A DNA stretch of 64,000 bases from NCBI RefSeq assembly GCF_016307205.1, contig NZ_JAEIJD010000004.1, positions 1-64,000 of the forward strand. Direction: 5' to 3'. The notes beneath the pieces are model-generated. The model searched no databases. It was given only the letters and a program-made list of their open reading frames with translations, and was not told where the DNA came from. Made by a program: the position numbers and the translations under genes. Source of the stretch: Pontibaca salina (GTDB lineage Bacteria; Pseudomonadota; Alphaproteobacteria; Rhodobacterales; Rhodobacteraceae). Shown here one piece after another: positions 43,560 through 52,654 of the stretch (position 1 is its first letter; every line of letters starts with the position of its first letter).

Positions 43560-45299
43560 ATGACGTTTTCAAAGGTGGCATTGGCCGCGGTGACGATTTC
43601 GCTGGCCCTGCCACTGACGGCGCAGGAGAGCCGGATGTCCCAGCCCGACATAGGCCGTCAGGATGCAGGTGCCTATCTGGCTGGACGGCAGGCCGTGTAT
43701 GGCAGTGATTACGCTGTTGCTGCGCAATATTATGCGCGCGCCTTGATGCGTGATTCCGGCAATCCCGACCTGATGGAAAATCTGGTTCTGTCGCAATTGT
43801 CGCTGGGACAGGTGGCGCGCGCGCTTCCCGTGGCGAAGCGCATGGAGGACCTGGGTGTAAGCAGTCAGGCGGCGCATATGGTCGTCGCTGGCAATCTGAT
43901 TGCTGATGAAGATTTCGCAGCTTTGCTTTCACGTGACGCCCAGATCCAAAGTATCGGGCCGCTGGTCGACGGGCTTGTGCTGGCTTGGGCGCATATGGGA
44001 GCGGGGTCGGTCGCGCAGGCGTTAGAGCAATTCGACAAGGTTGCCGAGGACAACGGGCTGCAAGGTTTTGCGCATTATCACAAAGCGATGGCGCTGGCTT
44101 CGGTCGGAGATTACGAAGGGGCCGAAGCGCTGTTTGCCGCCGATGAAGGGGCGCTGGGCATGGTGTCGCGCCGTGCCGCAATGGCCCGGGCCGAGATCCT
44201 GTCCTTGCTTGGGCGCAACGCGGATGCGCTGGCAATCATCAAGGATTCTTTTGGCACCGACCTCGACCCGGCGCTGGATGATCTGGCCGAACGGTTGCGT
44301 GCGGGTGAGCAGGTGCCGTTCAGTCATGTCCGCTCGGTCCGTGACGGCATGGCCGAGGTGTTCCTGACATTGGCACAGGCGCTTGCGGGTGAGGCGGCGG
44401 ACCCCTATGCGCTGATCTATGCGCGCATGGCCGAATTTTTGCGGCCCGACAATATCGACGCCCTGCTCATGACGGCCGATCTTCTGGACCGGCTTGGTCA
44501 ATATGATCTGGCTGAAGCGACCTTCGCGAAGGTTCCAAACGATCACCCCAGCCATTTCGCCGCCGAATTGGGCCGCGCCGAATCGTTGCGACGTGCCGGA
44601 CGCCCCGAAGCCGCGATCGAGGCTCTGAAGAAGCTGGCCGCTGCTTATCCTGATCTTGCACCGGTACAGACCGCGTTGGGCGATCTGCAGCGCCAGCAGG
44701 AAAACTACGCGGATGCAATATCTGCTTATGATCACGCGATCGACCACAGTGAAGCGAATTCAAGTGTGTTGTGGTTTTTGCACTATGCGCGCGGGATTTC
44801 GCACGAACGGTTGGGTCAGTGGGACAGCGCCGAAGTTGATTTCCGCCGCGCGCTGGAGCTGAACCCGGATCAGCCGCAGGTGTTGAATTATCTGGGCTAT
44901 TCATTGGTCGAACAACAGGCACATCTGGACGAAGCGCTGGACATGATCGAACGCGCCGTCGCCGCCGAACCTGACAGCGGCTATATTGTTGATTCGCTGG
45001 GCTGGGCGCTGTTTCGCCTGCGCCGCTATGACGAGGCGGTGGGCCATATGGAAACCGCCGTGCAACTGATGCCAGTGGACCCGGTGGTGAACGACCATCT
45101 AGGCGATGTCTATTGGGCTGTCGGCCGCATCCGCGAGGCCGAGTTCCAGTGGAAACGTGCCCTGTCTTTTGTCGATCCGGAGGAGAAGGACGCCGAAGCC
45201 GATCCCGACCGCATCCGCCGCAAGTTGGAAATCGGACTAAATGCGGTGTTGGCCGAAGAAGGGGCGGAACCATTGAAACTACGTGATGAAGACGGTTGA
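43560..45299 (+). CDS. Secreted or periplasmic TPR-repeat protein
   Basis: A 579-residue protein with a signal peptide (MTFSKVALAAVTISLALPLTAQ) and many tetratricopeptide repeats from about residue 40 to 540. The clearest repeats are in the C-terminal half (ADAISAYDHAIDH, AEVDFRRALELNPDQPQVLNYLGYSLVE). Such proteins scaffold complexes; Rhodobacteraceae have a conserved gene of this type beside ispE. The ATG at 43560 has GGAAAG upstream at a slightly long distance. The frame is open back to 43224, but that part lies over the ETF-QO gene. The last codons overlap ispE by 14 bases. Confidence 0.85.
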   Translation: MTFSKVALAAVTISLALPLTAQESRMSQPDIGRQDAGAYLAGRQAVYGSDYAVAAQYYARALMRDSGNPDLMENLVLSQLSLGQVARALPVAKRMEDLGVSSQAAHMVVAGNLIADEDFAALLSRDAQIQSIGPLVDGLVLAWAHMGAGSVAQALEQFDKVAEDNGLQGFAHYHKAMALASVGDYEGAEALFAADEGALGMVSRRAAMARAEILSLLGRNADALAIIKDSFGTDLDPALDDLAERLRAGEQVPFSHVRSVRDGMAEVFLTLAQALAGEAADPYALIYARMAEFLRPDNIDALLMTADLLDRLGQYDLAEATFAKVPNDHPSHFAAELGRAESLRRAGRPEAAIEALKKLAAAYPDLAPVQTALGDLQRQQENYADAISAYDHAIDHSEANSSVLWFLHYARGISHERLGQWDSAEVDFRRALELNPDQPQVLNYLGYSLVEQQAHLDEALDMIERAVAAEPDSGYIVDSLGWALFRLRRYDEAVGHMETAVQLMPVDPVVNDHLGDVYWAVGRIREAEFQWKRALSFVDPEEKDAEADPDRIRRKLEIGLNAVLAEEGAEPLKLRDEDG

Positions 45300-46116
45300 G
45301 ATCAGCGCCTTTGCCCCGGCCAAGATCAACCTGACGCTACATGTGACGGGGCGGCGGGCCGATGGCTACCATCTGCTCGATTCACTGGTGGTGTTCGCGG
45401 ATATTGGGGATGAACTGCGCTTGCGCCCGGCGCGGGGGCTGACATTACAGGTCAGCGGCCCCATGGCAGATGGCGTACCGCGTGATGACCGTAACCTTGC
45501 CCTGCGCGCCGCCCGTGCGGCGGGGGTCTTGGATGTCGCCATTTCCCTTAAAAAGCACCTGCCGGCAGCGGCAGGTATCGGGGGCGGAAGTTCTGACGCC
45601 GCCGCGGTGCTGCGCGCCCTGAAGGAAGGCTGGGGTGTATCCGTCGGGGACGTCGCTGCGCTTGGGGCCGACCTTCCGGTCTGCATGGCTGCCCGGACTA
45701 CCCGCATGTCGGGGGTCGGTGAAATCGTCACGCAGGTGAACGGAATTCCGCCGCTGCCGGCGGTGCTGGTCAATCCGGGTACTGCAATTCCGACCCCGGC
45801 AGTCTTTGCCGCGCTGCAGGAACAAGACGGTACGCCAATGGACGCCATTCCCGCATTCGCTGATGCAGAATCTTGCGCTTGCTGGCTGAGTGCTCAGCGC
45901 AACGATCTTGAGCCGCCCGCAATCGAAATTGCACCGGAAATCGGCGATTGTCTCGAAATGCTGCTTGCCCAAGGCGCGTTGAGCGCACGGATGAGCGGCT
46001 CCGGCGCAACCTGTTTCGGCCTGTTTGCCAGCCAATCTGACGCAGCGTGCGCCGCCGACGCGCTGAAGCTGCAACAACCTAACTGGTGGATCCAACAAAC
46101 TGTGCTGGGAGCCTGA
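45286..46116 (+). CDS. ispE: 4-diphosphocytidyl-2-C-methyl-D-erythritol kinase
   Basis: A 276-residue GHMP kinase that phosphorylates CDP-methylerythritol in the non-mevalonate isoprenoid pathway. PAKINLTLHVTGRRADGYH is at the N terminus, the ATP loop is PAAAGIGGGSSDAAA, and RMSGSGATCFGLF is the third GHMP motif. The ATG at 45286 is preferred to the GTG at 45283. It overlaps the TPR gene, so the two are translationally coupled. No other isoprenoid gene is nearby. Confidence 0.96.
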   Translation: MKTVEISAFAPAKINLTLHVTGRRADGYHLLDSLVVFADIGDELRLRPARGLTLQVSGPMADGVPRDDRNLALRAARAAGVLDVAISLKKHLPAAAGIGGGSSDAAAVLRALKEGWGVSVGDVAALGADLPVCMAARTTRMSGVGEIVTQVNGIPPLPAVLVNPGTAIPTPAVFAALQEQDGTPMDAIPAFADAESCACWLSAQRNDLEPPAIEIAPEIGDCLEMLLAQGALSARMSGSGATCFGLFASQSDAACAADALKLQQPNWWIQQTVLGA

Positions 46117-46161
46117 GCCGCTTCTTGCGCCGGGGGGCGCAAACGCCTAGATCATGCTGTT

Positions 46162-46638
46162 ATGGCACAGGCAAAATCAGACCCGAATTACAAGGTGATC
46201 GCCGAAAACCGGCGCGCCCGCTTCGATTACGCCATCGAAGAGGACATCGAGTGCGGTATCGCGCTGGAAGGCTCCGAAGTGAAATCGCTGCGGCAGGGCG
46301 GCGCCAATATCGCCGAAAGCTATGCCGCCGTCGAGGATGGTGAACTGTGGCTGATTAACTCTTTCATTGCCCCCTACAAGCAGGCTAAGACCTTCCGCCA
46401 CGAAGAACGCCGCCCGCGCAAGCTGTTGGTGACACGCCGCGAATTGGGCCATCTTTGGAACGCCACCCAGCGCAAGGGCATGACGCTGGTCCCGCTGGTG
46501 ATGTATTTCAACCATCGTGGTATGGCTAAGATGAAACTGGGCATCGCCAAAGGCAAGAAAACCCATGACAAGCGCGAAACTCAGGCGAAGCGCGATTGGT
46601 CGCGCCAAAAGCAGCGGCTGCTCAAGGAAAACAGGTGA
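46162..46638 (+). CDS. smpB: SsrA-binding protein SmpB
   Basis: A 158-residue RNA-binding protein that brings tmRNA to stalled ribosomes. The beta-barrel core includes [22 protein letters not shown] and the conserved FIAPYKQA, and the basic C-terminal tail ([21 protein letters not shown]) would reach the mRNA channel. I see no tmRNA gene in the window. The start ATG at 46162 lies 45 bases after ispE. It is followed by a stretch with a strong long-range inverted repeat (46691-46758). Confidence 0.96.
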   Translation: MAQAKSDPNYKVIAENRRARFDYAIEEDIECGIALEGSEVKSLRQGGANIAESYAAVEDGELWLINSFIAPYKQAKTFRHEERRPRKLLVTRRELGHLWNATQRKGMTLVPLVMYFNHRGMAKMKLGIAKGKKTHDKRETQAKRDWSRQKQRLLKENR

Positions 46639-46690
46639 GCTTTTCCTACTGTATACAGCAAGATAAATTGGTCATAGGCCAGTATCTGCC

Positions 46691-46758
46691 CCCGTTTGCA
46701 CAACTGGCCAACGCCACTGGTCTTGCAACGACGCGCGCCCGCGCGTAATGCAAACGGG
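46691..46758 (+). ncRNA. Candidate structured RNA (three-way junction) in the sulfurtransferase leader
   Basis: CCCGTTTGCA (46691-46700) and TGCAAACGGG (46749-46758) are perfect complements, closing a 68-base element. Inside are two hairpins: TGGC-CAAC-GCCA (46705-46716) and ACGCGC-GCCC-GCGCGT (46731-46746). The outer stem ends 25 bases before the sulfurtransferase ATG, and the ribosome binding site GAGGG is left outside. I recognise no known riboswitch class. No promoter is evident, so it may be a leader element rather than an independent RNA. Confidence 0.5.
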
Positions 46759-46783
46759 AACCGAAACATGAGGGTTCTCGACC

Positions 46784-47641
46784 ATGCAGGACGATCCGAA
46801 AACACTTGTCTCGACCGATTGGCTGGCAGCACATCTGCAAGATCCCGATCTGCGGATTCTTGACGGATCATGGTACCTGCCCAGCGTCGGCCGCGACCCC
46901 AGAGCCGAATATGACGCGGCCCATATACCGGGGGCGCGGTTTTTCGATATCGAGGAGATTTCCGACCAGCGATCGGATCTGCCGCATATGGCACCCCCGC
47001 CCGAAAAATTCGTCTCAAGGATGCGCGCCATGGGCGTGGGCGACGGGCATCAGGTGGTGGTATATGATGGTGCCGGTCTGTTCTCGGCGGCGCGGGTGTG
47101 GTGGCTGTTCCGGCTGATGGGACAGACCAATATCGCCGTGCTGGATGGCGGGTTTTCCAAATGGCAGCAAGAGGGTCGTCCAGTCGAGGATATGGCCCCG
47201 ATCGTGCGCGACCGTCACATGACGCCGCGCGTGCAAAATGCGCTGGTACGCGGCGTGACCCAAGTGTCGCAGGCCAGCAAGCTGGGCGACCACGAGATCA
47301 TCGACGCGCGCTCGCCCGGACGGTTCCGCGGCGACGAGCCCGAGCCGCGCGAAGGCTTGCGCAGCGGCCATATACCCGGTTCCCGCAATGTGCATTACCG
47401 TGAACTGCTAAACGGCAATGGCACGATGAAATCGCGTGAAGAAATTCGCGCCATATTCGAAAGCGCCGGTGTCGACCTGACCCGGCCCGCGATCACCACT
47501 TGCGGGTCGGGCGTTACGGCGGCGGTGCTTTCGCTTGCACTTGAACGGATCGGCAAGACCGATCATTCCCTTTATGACGGGTCCTGGGCCGAATGGGGCG
47601 CTTTTCCGACCCTGCCCGTCGCAACCGGAGACGCAACCTGA
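46784..47641 (+). CDS. sseA: 3-mercaptopyruvate sulfurtransferase
   Basis: A 285-residue protein of two rhodanese domains (about residues 5-135 and 150-278). The active-site loop is CGSGVTA near residue 237, which is the mercaptopyruvate sulfurtransferase type. It takes sulfur from 3-mercaptopyruvate and passes it to thiols or cyanide. It shares one base with the aminotransferase start (TGATG), so the pair is coupled; together they could degrade cysteine through mercaptopyruvate to pyruvate and sulfide. The leader contains the structured element at 46691-46758. The ATG at 46784 follows GAGGGTTCTCGACC. Confidence 0.92.
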   Translation: MQDDPKTLVSTDWLAAHLQDPDLRILDGSWYLPSVGRDPRAEYDAAHIPGARFFDIEEISDQRSDLPHMAPPPEKFVSRMRAMGVGDGHQVVVYDGAGLFSAARVWWLFRLMGQTNIAVLDGGFSKWQQEGRPVEDMAPIVRDRHMTPRVQNALVRGVTQVSQASKLGDHEIIDARSPGRFRGDEPEPREGLRSGHIPGSRNVHYRELLNGNGTMKSREEIRAIFESAGVDLTRPAITTCGSGVTAAVLSLALERIGKTDHSLYDGSWAEWGAFPTLPVATGDAT

Positions 47642-48825
47642 TGTTCGAAAATCTCCAGGCCCAGCCAGCCGACAAGATTCTTGCTCTGATGCAGGCCTTC
47701 CGCGACGATCCGCGCGCCGATAAGATTGACCTTGGCGTCGGTGTCTATCGTAATGCCGAAGGCATAACCCCTATCATGCGCGCGATAAAATCTGCTGAGC
47801 ATCGCCTTTGGCAGGAACAGACCAGCAAAGCATATGTCGGGCTGGCGGGCGATCCGGCCTTTGCCGATGCAATGATCCGCCTGGTACTGAACAACGCGGT
47901 TCCGCGGGAAAATATCGCCGCTGCCGCGACCCCCGGCGGGACCGGCGCGGTGCGTCAGGCCTTCGAGATGATCCGCCTGGCCAATCCCGATGTACGAATT
48001 TTCGTGTCCGATCCGACTTGGCCCAATCACCTTTCCATCCTGAAATTCATGGGCGTAGAAACCGTCGCTTATCGTTATTTCGACAGCCAGTCCGGTGGCG
48101 TCGATTTTGACGGTATGATGGCGGATCTTGGGGCGTTGCGGAAAGGCGATGTGGTTCTGCTGCACGGCTGTTGCCATAACCCGACCGGTGCCAACATGAA
48201 CCTGGTTGAATGGCAGGCGGTGATCGACTTGCTGAACGACAAGGGCGCGGTGCCGATGATCGATCTTGCTTATCAGGGGTTCGGGGACGGGTTGGAAGCC
48301 GATGCCAAACCAACCCGCATGGTTGCCTCGCAGGTACCGGAATGTCTGATTGCGACCAGCTGTTCCAAGAATTTCGGAATCTATCGCGAACGCACCGGCA
48401 TGCTGATGGCGGTGTCGCGCAATGCAGATGCAACAGCGCTGAATCAGGCCACGCTGGCCTATTTGAACCGGCAGGATTATTCGTTTCCGCCAGATCACGG
48501 CGCGCGTTTGGTCAGCATGATTCTGAATGACAGCGCCTTGCGCGCTGACTGGACCAGTGAACTGGAAGAAATGCGTAAAACGATGCTAGGCCTGCGTGAG
48601 CAACTGGCCGGTGAATTGCAGCGTTTGTCGGGCTCAGATCGGTTCGGTTTTATTGCACAACATCGCGGCATGTTCTCGCGTTTGGGGATCGACCCCGAAA
48701 AGGTGGAAAAACTGCGTGCCGATCACGGCATCTATATGATCGGTGACAGTCGCATTAACATCGCCGGGCTGAACCGCGAAACCGTGCCGATTCTGGCGCA
48801 GGCCATCGTGGATGTGGGAGCATAG
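47641..48825 (+). CDS. Aspartate/aromatic aminotransferase family protein
   Basis: A 394-residue class I aminotransferase of the AspC/TyrB type. GVGVYRNAEGITP, the PLP-contact segment HGCCHNPTG and the lysine motif ATSCSKNFGIYRERTG are clear, with Arg near SRINIAGL in the C-terminal part. It fits aromatic or broad-range specificity, including cysteine, which would supply mercaptopyruvate to the upstream sulfurtransferase. That role is inferred from the coupled gene pair. The ATG at 47641 overlaps the preceding stop. An intrinsic terminator-like hairpin follows at 48867-48905. Confidence 0.9.
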   Translation: MFENLQAQPADKILALMQAFRDDPRADKIDLGVGVYRNAEGITPIMRAIKSAEHRLWQEQTSKAYVGLAGDPAFADAMIRLVLNNAVPRENIAAAATPGGTGAVRQAFEMIRLANPDVRIFVSDPTWPNHLSILKFMGVETVAYRYFDSQSGGVDFDGMMADLGALRKGDVVLLHGCCHNPTGANMNLVEWQAVIDLLNDKGAVPMIDLAYQGFGDGLEADAKPTRMVASQVPECLIATSCSKNFGIYRERTGMLMAVSRNADATALNQATLAYLNRQDYSFPPDHGARLVSMILNDSALRADWTSELEEMRKTMLGLREQLAGELQRLSGSDRFGFIAQHRGMFSRLGIDPEKVEKLRADHGIYMIGDSRINIAGLNRETVPILAQAIVDVGA

Positions 48826-48866
48826 ATAGGCTTTCCGTCAAAGGTGCGGAGTGATGACATAAAGAC

Positions 48867-48905
48867 GGCGGGGGCTTCCTCTGTGACTATGAAGCTCCCG
48901 CCTTT
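48867..48905 (+). terminator. Terminator downstream of the sulfurtransferase/aminotransferase pair
   Basis: GGCGGGGGCTTC (48867-48878) and GAAGCTCCCGCC (48891-48902) pair at 11 of 12 positions and are followed by TTTGG. It lies 41 bases past the aminotransferase stop. Confidence 0.7.
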
Positions 48906-48972
48906 GGCCACTCTACAAATCGGCGCTGACAAACTATTGTTTCAATAAAATCAGGGCCGGGCAGGGCTGAGC

Positions 48973-51174
48973 ATGACGAAAAGACGGAAACCACCCTTGG
49001 TGGCCGAAAAAAGGTATTCGCGGAAGAAAACCGCAGCCAAACCGGCGCGCAAGAGTTCCAAGCCAAAGGCGACTCCGGCCCGTGCGGCAAGGACGCGGTC
49101 ACGCCGTGCTGCGCCAAAGAAAAGAAGGGGCAGAAACTCTGGCAGACCCCGCGGCTTCTTAAGTCGGCTGTTGCGTTTTATCACAGCGGCTGTGTGGGGG
49201 GTGACTTGGCGAATCGGGGCAGTGATTTTGCTGCTGATCGCGCTCGGCGTCGGCTATTTTTATACTACCTTGCCGGAAATGACAGCTTTGCTGGACGGGC
49301 GTGCGCGCGGTTCGGTGACCCTGCTTGACGAGCAGGGCGATGTTTTTGCATGGCGCGGTGATCAGTTTGGCGGCGTGGTGACAGCGCAGAGCGTTTCCCC
49401 CCATCTGAAAAATGCCATCATTGCGACGGAAGACAGGCGCTTTTACAGGCATTTCGGCATCAGCCCACGCGGTATTGCCAGCGCCATCAGCATCAACCTG
49501 AGCGAAGGGCGCGGTCCGTTCTCGGGGCATGGCGGATCGACCCTGACCCAGCAAACGGCCAAATTGTTGTGTCTGGGCGATGCCTACGATCCGGAAAGCG
49601 GTCAAACCGAGGCCGAATATGAGGCGGAGTGCCGCCGTGGCACCCTTTGGCGTAAAATTGAAGAAGCCGGTTACGCCATGGCGATGGAGGCCAAGTACAC
49701 CAAAGACGAAATCCTGACGATCTATATGAACCGCGCCTTTCTGGGGGCGGGCGCGCGCGGTTTCGAGGCTGCCGCCGAGCGCTATTTCGGGAAATCCGCC
49801 TCCGAAGTGTCCCCTGCCGAAGCGGCCATGCTCGGCGGTCTGTTGATCGCGCCCTCGCGGTTTGCGCCCACCAACAACCTGGCGCGTGCGCAGAACCGGG
49901 CCAATGTCATCGTTGGGCTGATGGAAAATCAAGGCTATCTGACCACAGCGCAGGCCCGCGAGGCGCGCGACAATCCAGCGCAATTGTCAAAGGCAGCGTC
50001 GGATCGGGCGGGGGGGTATTTTGCCGATTGGGTGATGGCGAGTGGTCCCGAGTTTTTCACACGCAACACGACCGAAGACGTGATCATCCGCACCACGCTG
50101 GACCGCCGATTGCAAAAAGCTGCCGAAGACGCAATGCAATACGTCTTTGAAAACAAAGTGCGCGAGGGCTCCAAAGCACAGGCTGCGATCGTGGTGATGA
50201 CCAAAGATGGCGCCGTCCGGGCAATGGTTGGCGGACGCGAGACCAAGGTGGCGGGCGCATTCAACCGCGCCACGCAGGCGTCGCGCCAGACGGGATCGGC
50301 GTTCAAGCCATTTGTTTACGCCGCCGCTCTGGAATTGGGCCATTCGCCATATGCGACTGTTGTGGATGAACCGTTTTGTATGGATATTCCCGGCTCCGGA
50401 CGCTGGTGTCCGCGCAACTATAGCCACCGGCATCACGGGCGTGTCACCTTGGTTCAGGCGCTCAAGGATTCGCTGAACGTGCCGGCGGTCAAGGTCTCCG
50501 AAGACGTGGGCCGCGAACTTGTTCGAAAAGTGGCCAGCGATTTCGGCATCGACAGCGATTTGGCCGCAGGTCCCGCGCTGGCGCTGGGTACCTCTGAAAG
50601 CACACTGATCGAAATGACCGGCGCGTTCGCGGGTATCTTGAACGGCGGGTCGTCGGTGACGCCTTACGGGCTGACCGAATTACGCCTGTTGGGCGAAGAC
50701 AAGCCTCTGATGGGATTGGCAGGCGGTATCGGTGAACGAGTTATCCGCACAGAAGCGGCACAAGAACTGATCTGGATGATGGAAAAGGTCGTTTCAGATG
50801 GGACGGGCCGTCGCGCGGCGATCCCCGGCTGGCAGGCCGCAGGAAAGACTGGCACCAGCCAGGCGGCCCGCGATGCGTGGTTCATCGGTTTCACCGCTGA
50901 TTATGTTGCCGGAGTCTGGATGGGCTATGATGACAATACCCCGCTGAGCGGGGTGACCGGTGGTGGCCTTCCGGCAGAGATCTGGCGCGAAACCATGGTG
51001 CGCGTGCATGAGGGGCTTGCGCCCAAACCCCTGCCGATGCGCGAACCTGCCGGTGCGCCCCAGCCCCAGCCCCAACCGCAATATCAACAGCCACGCAGAC
51101 CGGCACCGCAGGGTGGTGGTCGTGGTCTGGGCGCGGTGGTGGATCAGGTGCTGCGCGATATCTTCGGCGGCTGA
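48973..51174 (+). CDS. Class A penicillin-binding protein (PBP1A-like)
   Basis: A 733-residue bifunctional peptidoglycan synthase. A long basic cytoplasmic tail (residues 1-65, rich in Lys, Arg and Ala) leads into one transmembrane helix (about 68-98). The glycosyltransferase domain starts with ATEDRRFYRHFG at 151-162. The transpeptidase domain has the catalytic Ser442 in S-A-F-K, SLN at 500-502 and KTGT at 625-628. The C terminus ends in a Pro/Gln-rich stretch. It is shorter than typical PBP1A and lacks an extra OB domain. The ATG at 48973 is used. It converges with mlaC, with a bidirectional terminator between. Confidence 0.94.
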   Translation: MTKRRKPPLVAEKRYSRKKTAAKPARKSSKPKATPARAARTRSRRAAPKKRRGRNSGRPRGFLSRLLRFITAAVWGVTWRIGAVILLLIALGVGYFYTTLPEMTALLDGRARGSVTLLDEQGDVFAWRGDQFGGVVTAQSVSPHLKNAIIATEDRRFYRHFGISPRGIASAISINLSEGRGPFSGHGGSTLTQQTAKLLCLGDAYDPESGQTEAEYEAECRRGTLWRKIEEAGYAMAMEAKYTKDEILTIYMNRAFLGAGARGFEAAAERYFGKSASEVSPAEAAMLGGLLIAPSRFAPTNNLARAQNRANVIVGLMENQGYLTTAQAREARDNPAQLSKAASDRAGGYFADWVMASGPEFFTRNTTEDVIIRTTLDRRLQKAAEDAMQYVFENKVREGSKAQAAIVVMTKDGAVRAMVGGRETKVAGAFNRATQASRQTGSAFKPFVYAAALELGHSPYATVVDEPFCMDIPGSGRWCPRNYSHRHHGRVTLVQALKDSLNVPAVKVSEDVGRELVRKVASDFGIDSDLAAGPALALGTSESTLIEMTGAFAGILNGGSSVTPYGLTELRLLGEDKPLMGLAGGIGERVIRTEAAQELIWMMEKVVSDGTGRRAAIPGWQAAGKTGTSQAARDAWFIGFTADYVAGVWMGYDDNTPLSGVTGGGLPAEIWRETMVRVHEGLAPKPLPMREPAGAPQPQPQPQYQQPRRPAPQGGGRGLGAVVDQVLRDIFGG

Positions 51175-51195
51175 AGACCGCCGCCAGTGCCACAG

Positions 51196-51229
51196 AAAAA
51201 GGGGCGCTCGCATGGTTGCAGAGCGCCCC
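51196..51229 (-). terminator. Terminator for the mlaA-mlaC run; may also stop the PBP gene
   Basis: GGGGCGCTC (51201-51209) and GAGCGCCCC (51221-51229) form a perfect 9-bp stem with an 11-base loop. On the minus strand it is followed by TTTTTCTG, making a classic intrinsic terminator 24 bases past the mlaC stop. On the plus strand it lies 27 bases past the PBP stop. Confidence 0.9.
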
Positions 51230-51252
51230 GAGATTTCTTGATTTAGGCGACC

Positions 51253-51864
51253 TCAGCCCGCGCGGGGCAGATCCGCAATCAACTGGTCGATATTGCCGCC
51301 CCGTTGATCCAGCATCGCGCCGATTTCCGTGCGCTCGGTCAACAACATGTTGACGCCCTCAATAAACAGATTGAAGAACAGATCCCGTCCCGAGCGGTCA
51401 GAGACCAGGAACGTCACTTCGAAAGGGGCCTCGCCGCGCAATTTTGCAGTGCCTTTGATTTCATATCCGCTTTTGATCTGGCGCGCTGTGTTCACGATGA
51501 TCTCGGCACCAATGAAGTCGCGAAAACGCTTTCCGTATTTGCGCGCAATATACCCCTGAAAAGCTTGTGTGAACGCTTGCATCTGGGACTGGTTGAGGCG
51601 ACGCGCATCGGCACCCAAAGCATAGCGTGCCATCACCGGCACATCGGCATAGCGCGCGAAAATGCGTTCGAACTGGCCGATCATGGCAGCTTCGGACTGT
51701 CCCGAGGCGATGACACGGTTGATATCGCCGACAACCGAATCCACCAATTTGCGCGCGCTTGCTTCGGTCAGGGCGAGGGCGGGCCGGGGCAATAGCGCGG
51801 CCAGACCCATGGCTGCGATGCTGGAGGTCAGAAAATTACGGCGATTGAACAGTTTAATCGTCAT
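51253..51864 (-). CDS. MlaC/Ttg2D-family phospholipid-binding protein
   Basis: A 203-residue periplasmic protein of the MlaC family, which shuttles phospholipids between MlaA at the outer membrane and the MlaFEDB ABC complex. The N terminus has a twin-arginine-like export signal, NRRNFLTSSIAAMGLAALLP. The ligand-binding fold includes RYALGADARRLNQ and the FIGAEI segment. It starts at the ATG at 51864, inside the last 11 bases of the mlaA gene, so translation is coupled. The mlaFED genes are not in this window. A terminator follows it. Confidence 0.87.
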   Translation of the reverse strand: MTIKLFNRRNFLTSSIAAMGLAALLPRPALALTEASARKLVDSVVGDINRVIASGQSEAAMIGQFERIFARYADVPVMARYALGADARRLNQSQMQAFTQAFQGYIARKYGKRFRDFIGAEIIVNTARQIKSGYEIKGTAKLRGEAPFEVTFLVSDRSGRDLFFNLFIEGVNMLLTERTEIGAMLDQRGGNIDQLIADLPRAG

Positions 51865-52654
51865 AGGGATCCTCATAAGGGTCAATAATGCTGCCCGTAT
51901 CGGCGTACGGATCGTCATAGGGGTCAACATATGTGTCGCCTTCTGCGCCTTCCAGTTTGAACCGCCGATTTTGTAGATAGATCACCCGCGCGACCGAGTA
52001 GCTATCAGCGCTGTCGTACAGAATTGAATCAACTGTACTGGAAAAGCGGCCCCGGTCGCTAAGGCTTTCCACCACATAGGCATAGGCGGGAAAGTAGGCA
52101 CCTCCGATCTTGTGGTTGAAGCCCAGCGGATTGGTAAAGAAATCCACCACCCGTCCCACCGCATCGCGCTGGGTAGAGGGGCCGAATACCGGCAATTCGA
52201 TATAGGCCCCTTCATTGAGGCCCCAAACATAGAGTGTTTCGCCGAAATCCGTTGATGGGGCGGGAATGCCGAACTCGGTTGCCGGATCGGCCAGACCTGC
52301 GAAGCCAATCGTCGTGTTGAGCACGAACCGTGCCAATGAGATACCCGCCTCTTTGACGCGTCCCTGCAACAGGAAGTTGAACATGTCTTTGGGTTTAGAC
52401 AGATTCTGCGAGAAATGATTGAAACTGTCTTCGATTGGGTCGGGTACAACATTCGTGTACCCGCGCGAAGCCGGGCGGAACAGCGCCGAATCCATGGCAA
52501 GGTTGAAGCGATGAACCCCGCGATTGGCTTGTTCATGCGGATCGAAAACCTCTCCGCTGTTGGTGTAATTCGAATCTGGCACCGAACAGGCCGAGACAAA
52601 AGCGACAAGAAATAGCACCCCGAATGTACGAAAGTATTGCGATTTCAATGACAT
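51854..52654 (-). CDS. MlaA/VacJ-family outer-membrane lipoprotein
   Basis: A 266-residue lipoprotein with a signal and lipobox ending in FVSAC. The MlaA core has DPHEQANRGVHRFN, PDPIEDSFNHF and NTTIGFAGLADPA, followed by NPLGF and the lipid-channel residues. MlaA removes misplaced phospholipids from the outer leaflet of the outer membrane. The C terminus carries an acidic tail with DPYDDPY and DPYEDPYDD repeated. It begins the two-gene run with mlaC. The ATG at 52654 is preferred; a TTG five codons upstream is possible. Confidence 0.92.
   Translation of the reverse strand: MSLKSQYFRTFGVLFLVAFVSACSVPDSNYTNSGEVFDPHEQANRGVHRFNLAMDSALFRPASRGYTNVVPDPIEDSFNHFSQNLSKPKDMFNFLLQGRVKEAGISLARFVLNTTIGFAGLADPATEFGIPAPSTDFGETLYVWGLNEGAYIELPVFGPSTQRDAVGRVVDFFTNPLGFNHKIGGAYFPAYAYVVESLSDRGRFSSTVDSILYDSADSYSVARVIYLQNRRFKLEGAEGDTYVDPYDDPYADTGSIIDPYEDPYDD

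Noticed and set aside
46649-46658. Perfect palindrome CTGTATACAG downstream of smpB
   Set aside because: It is short and isolated, and it does not match the lux-box or alphaproteobacterial LexA patterns. I report no function for it.
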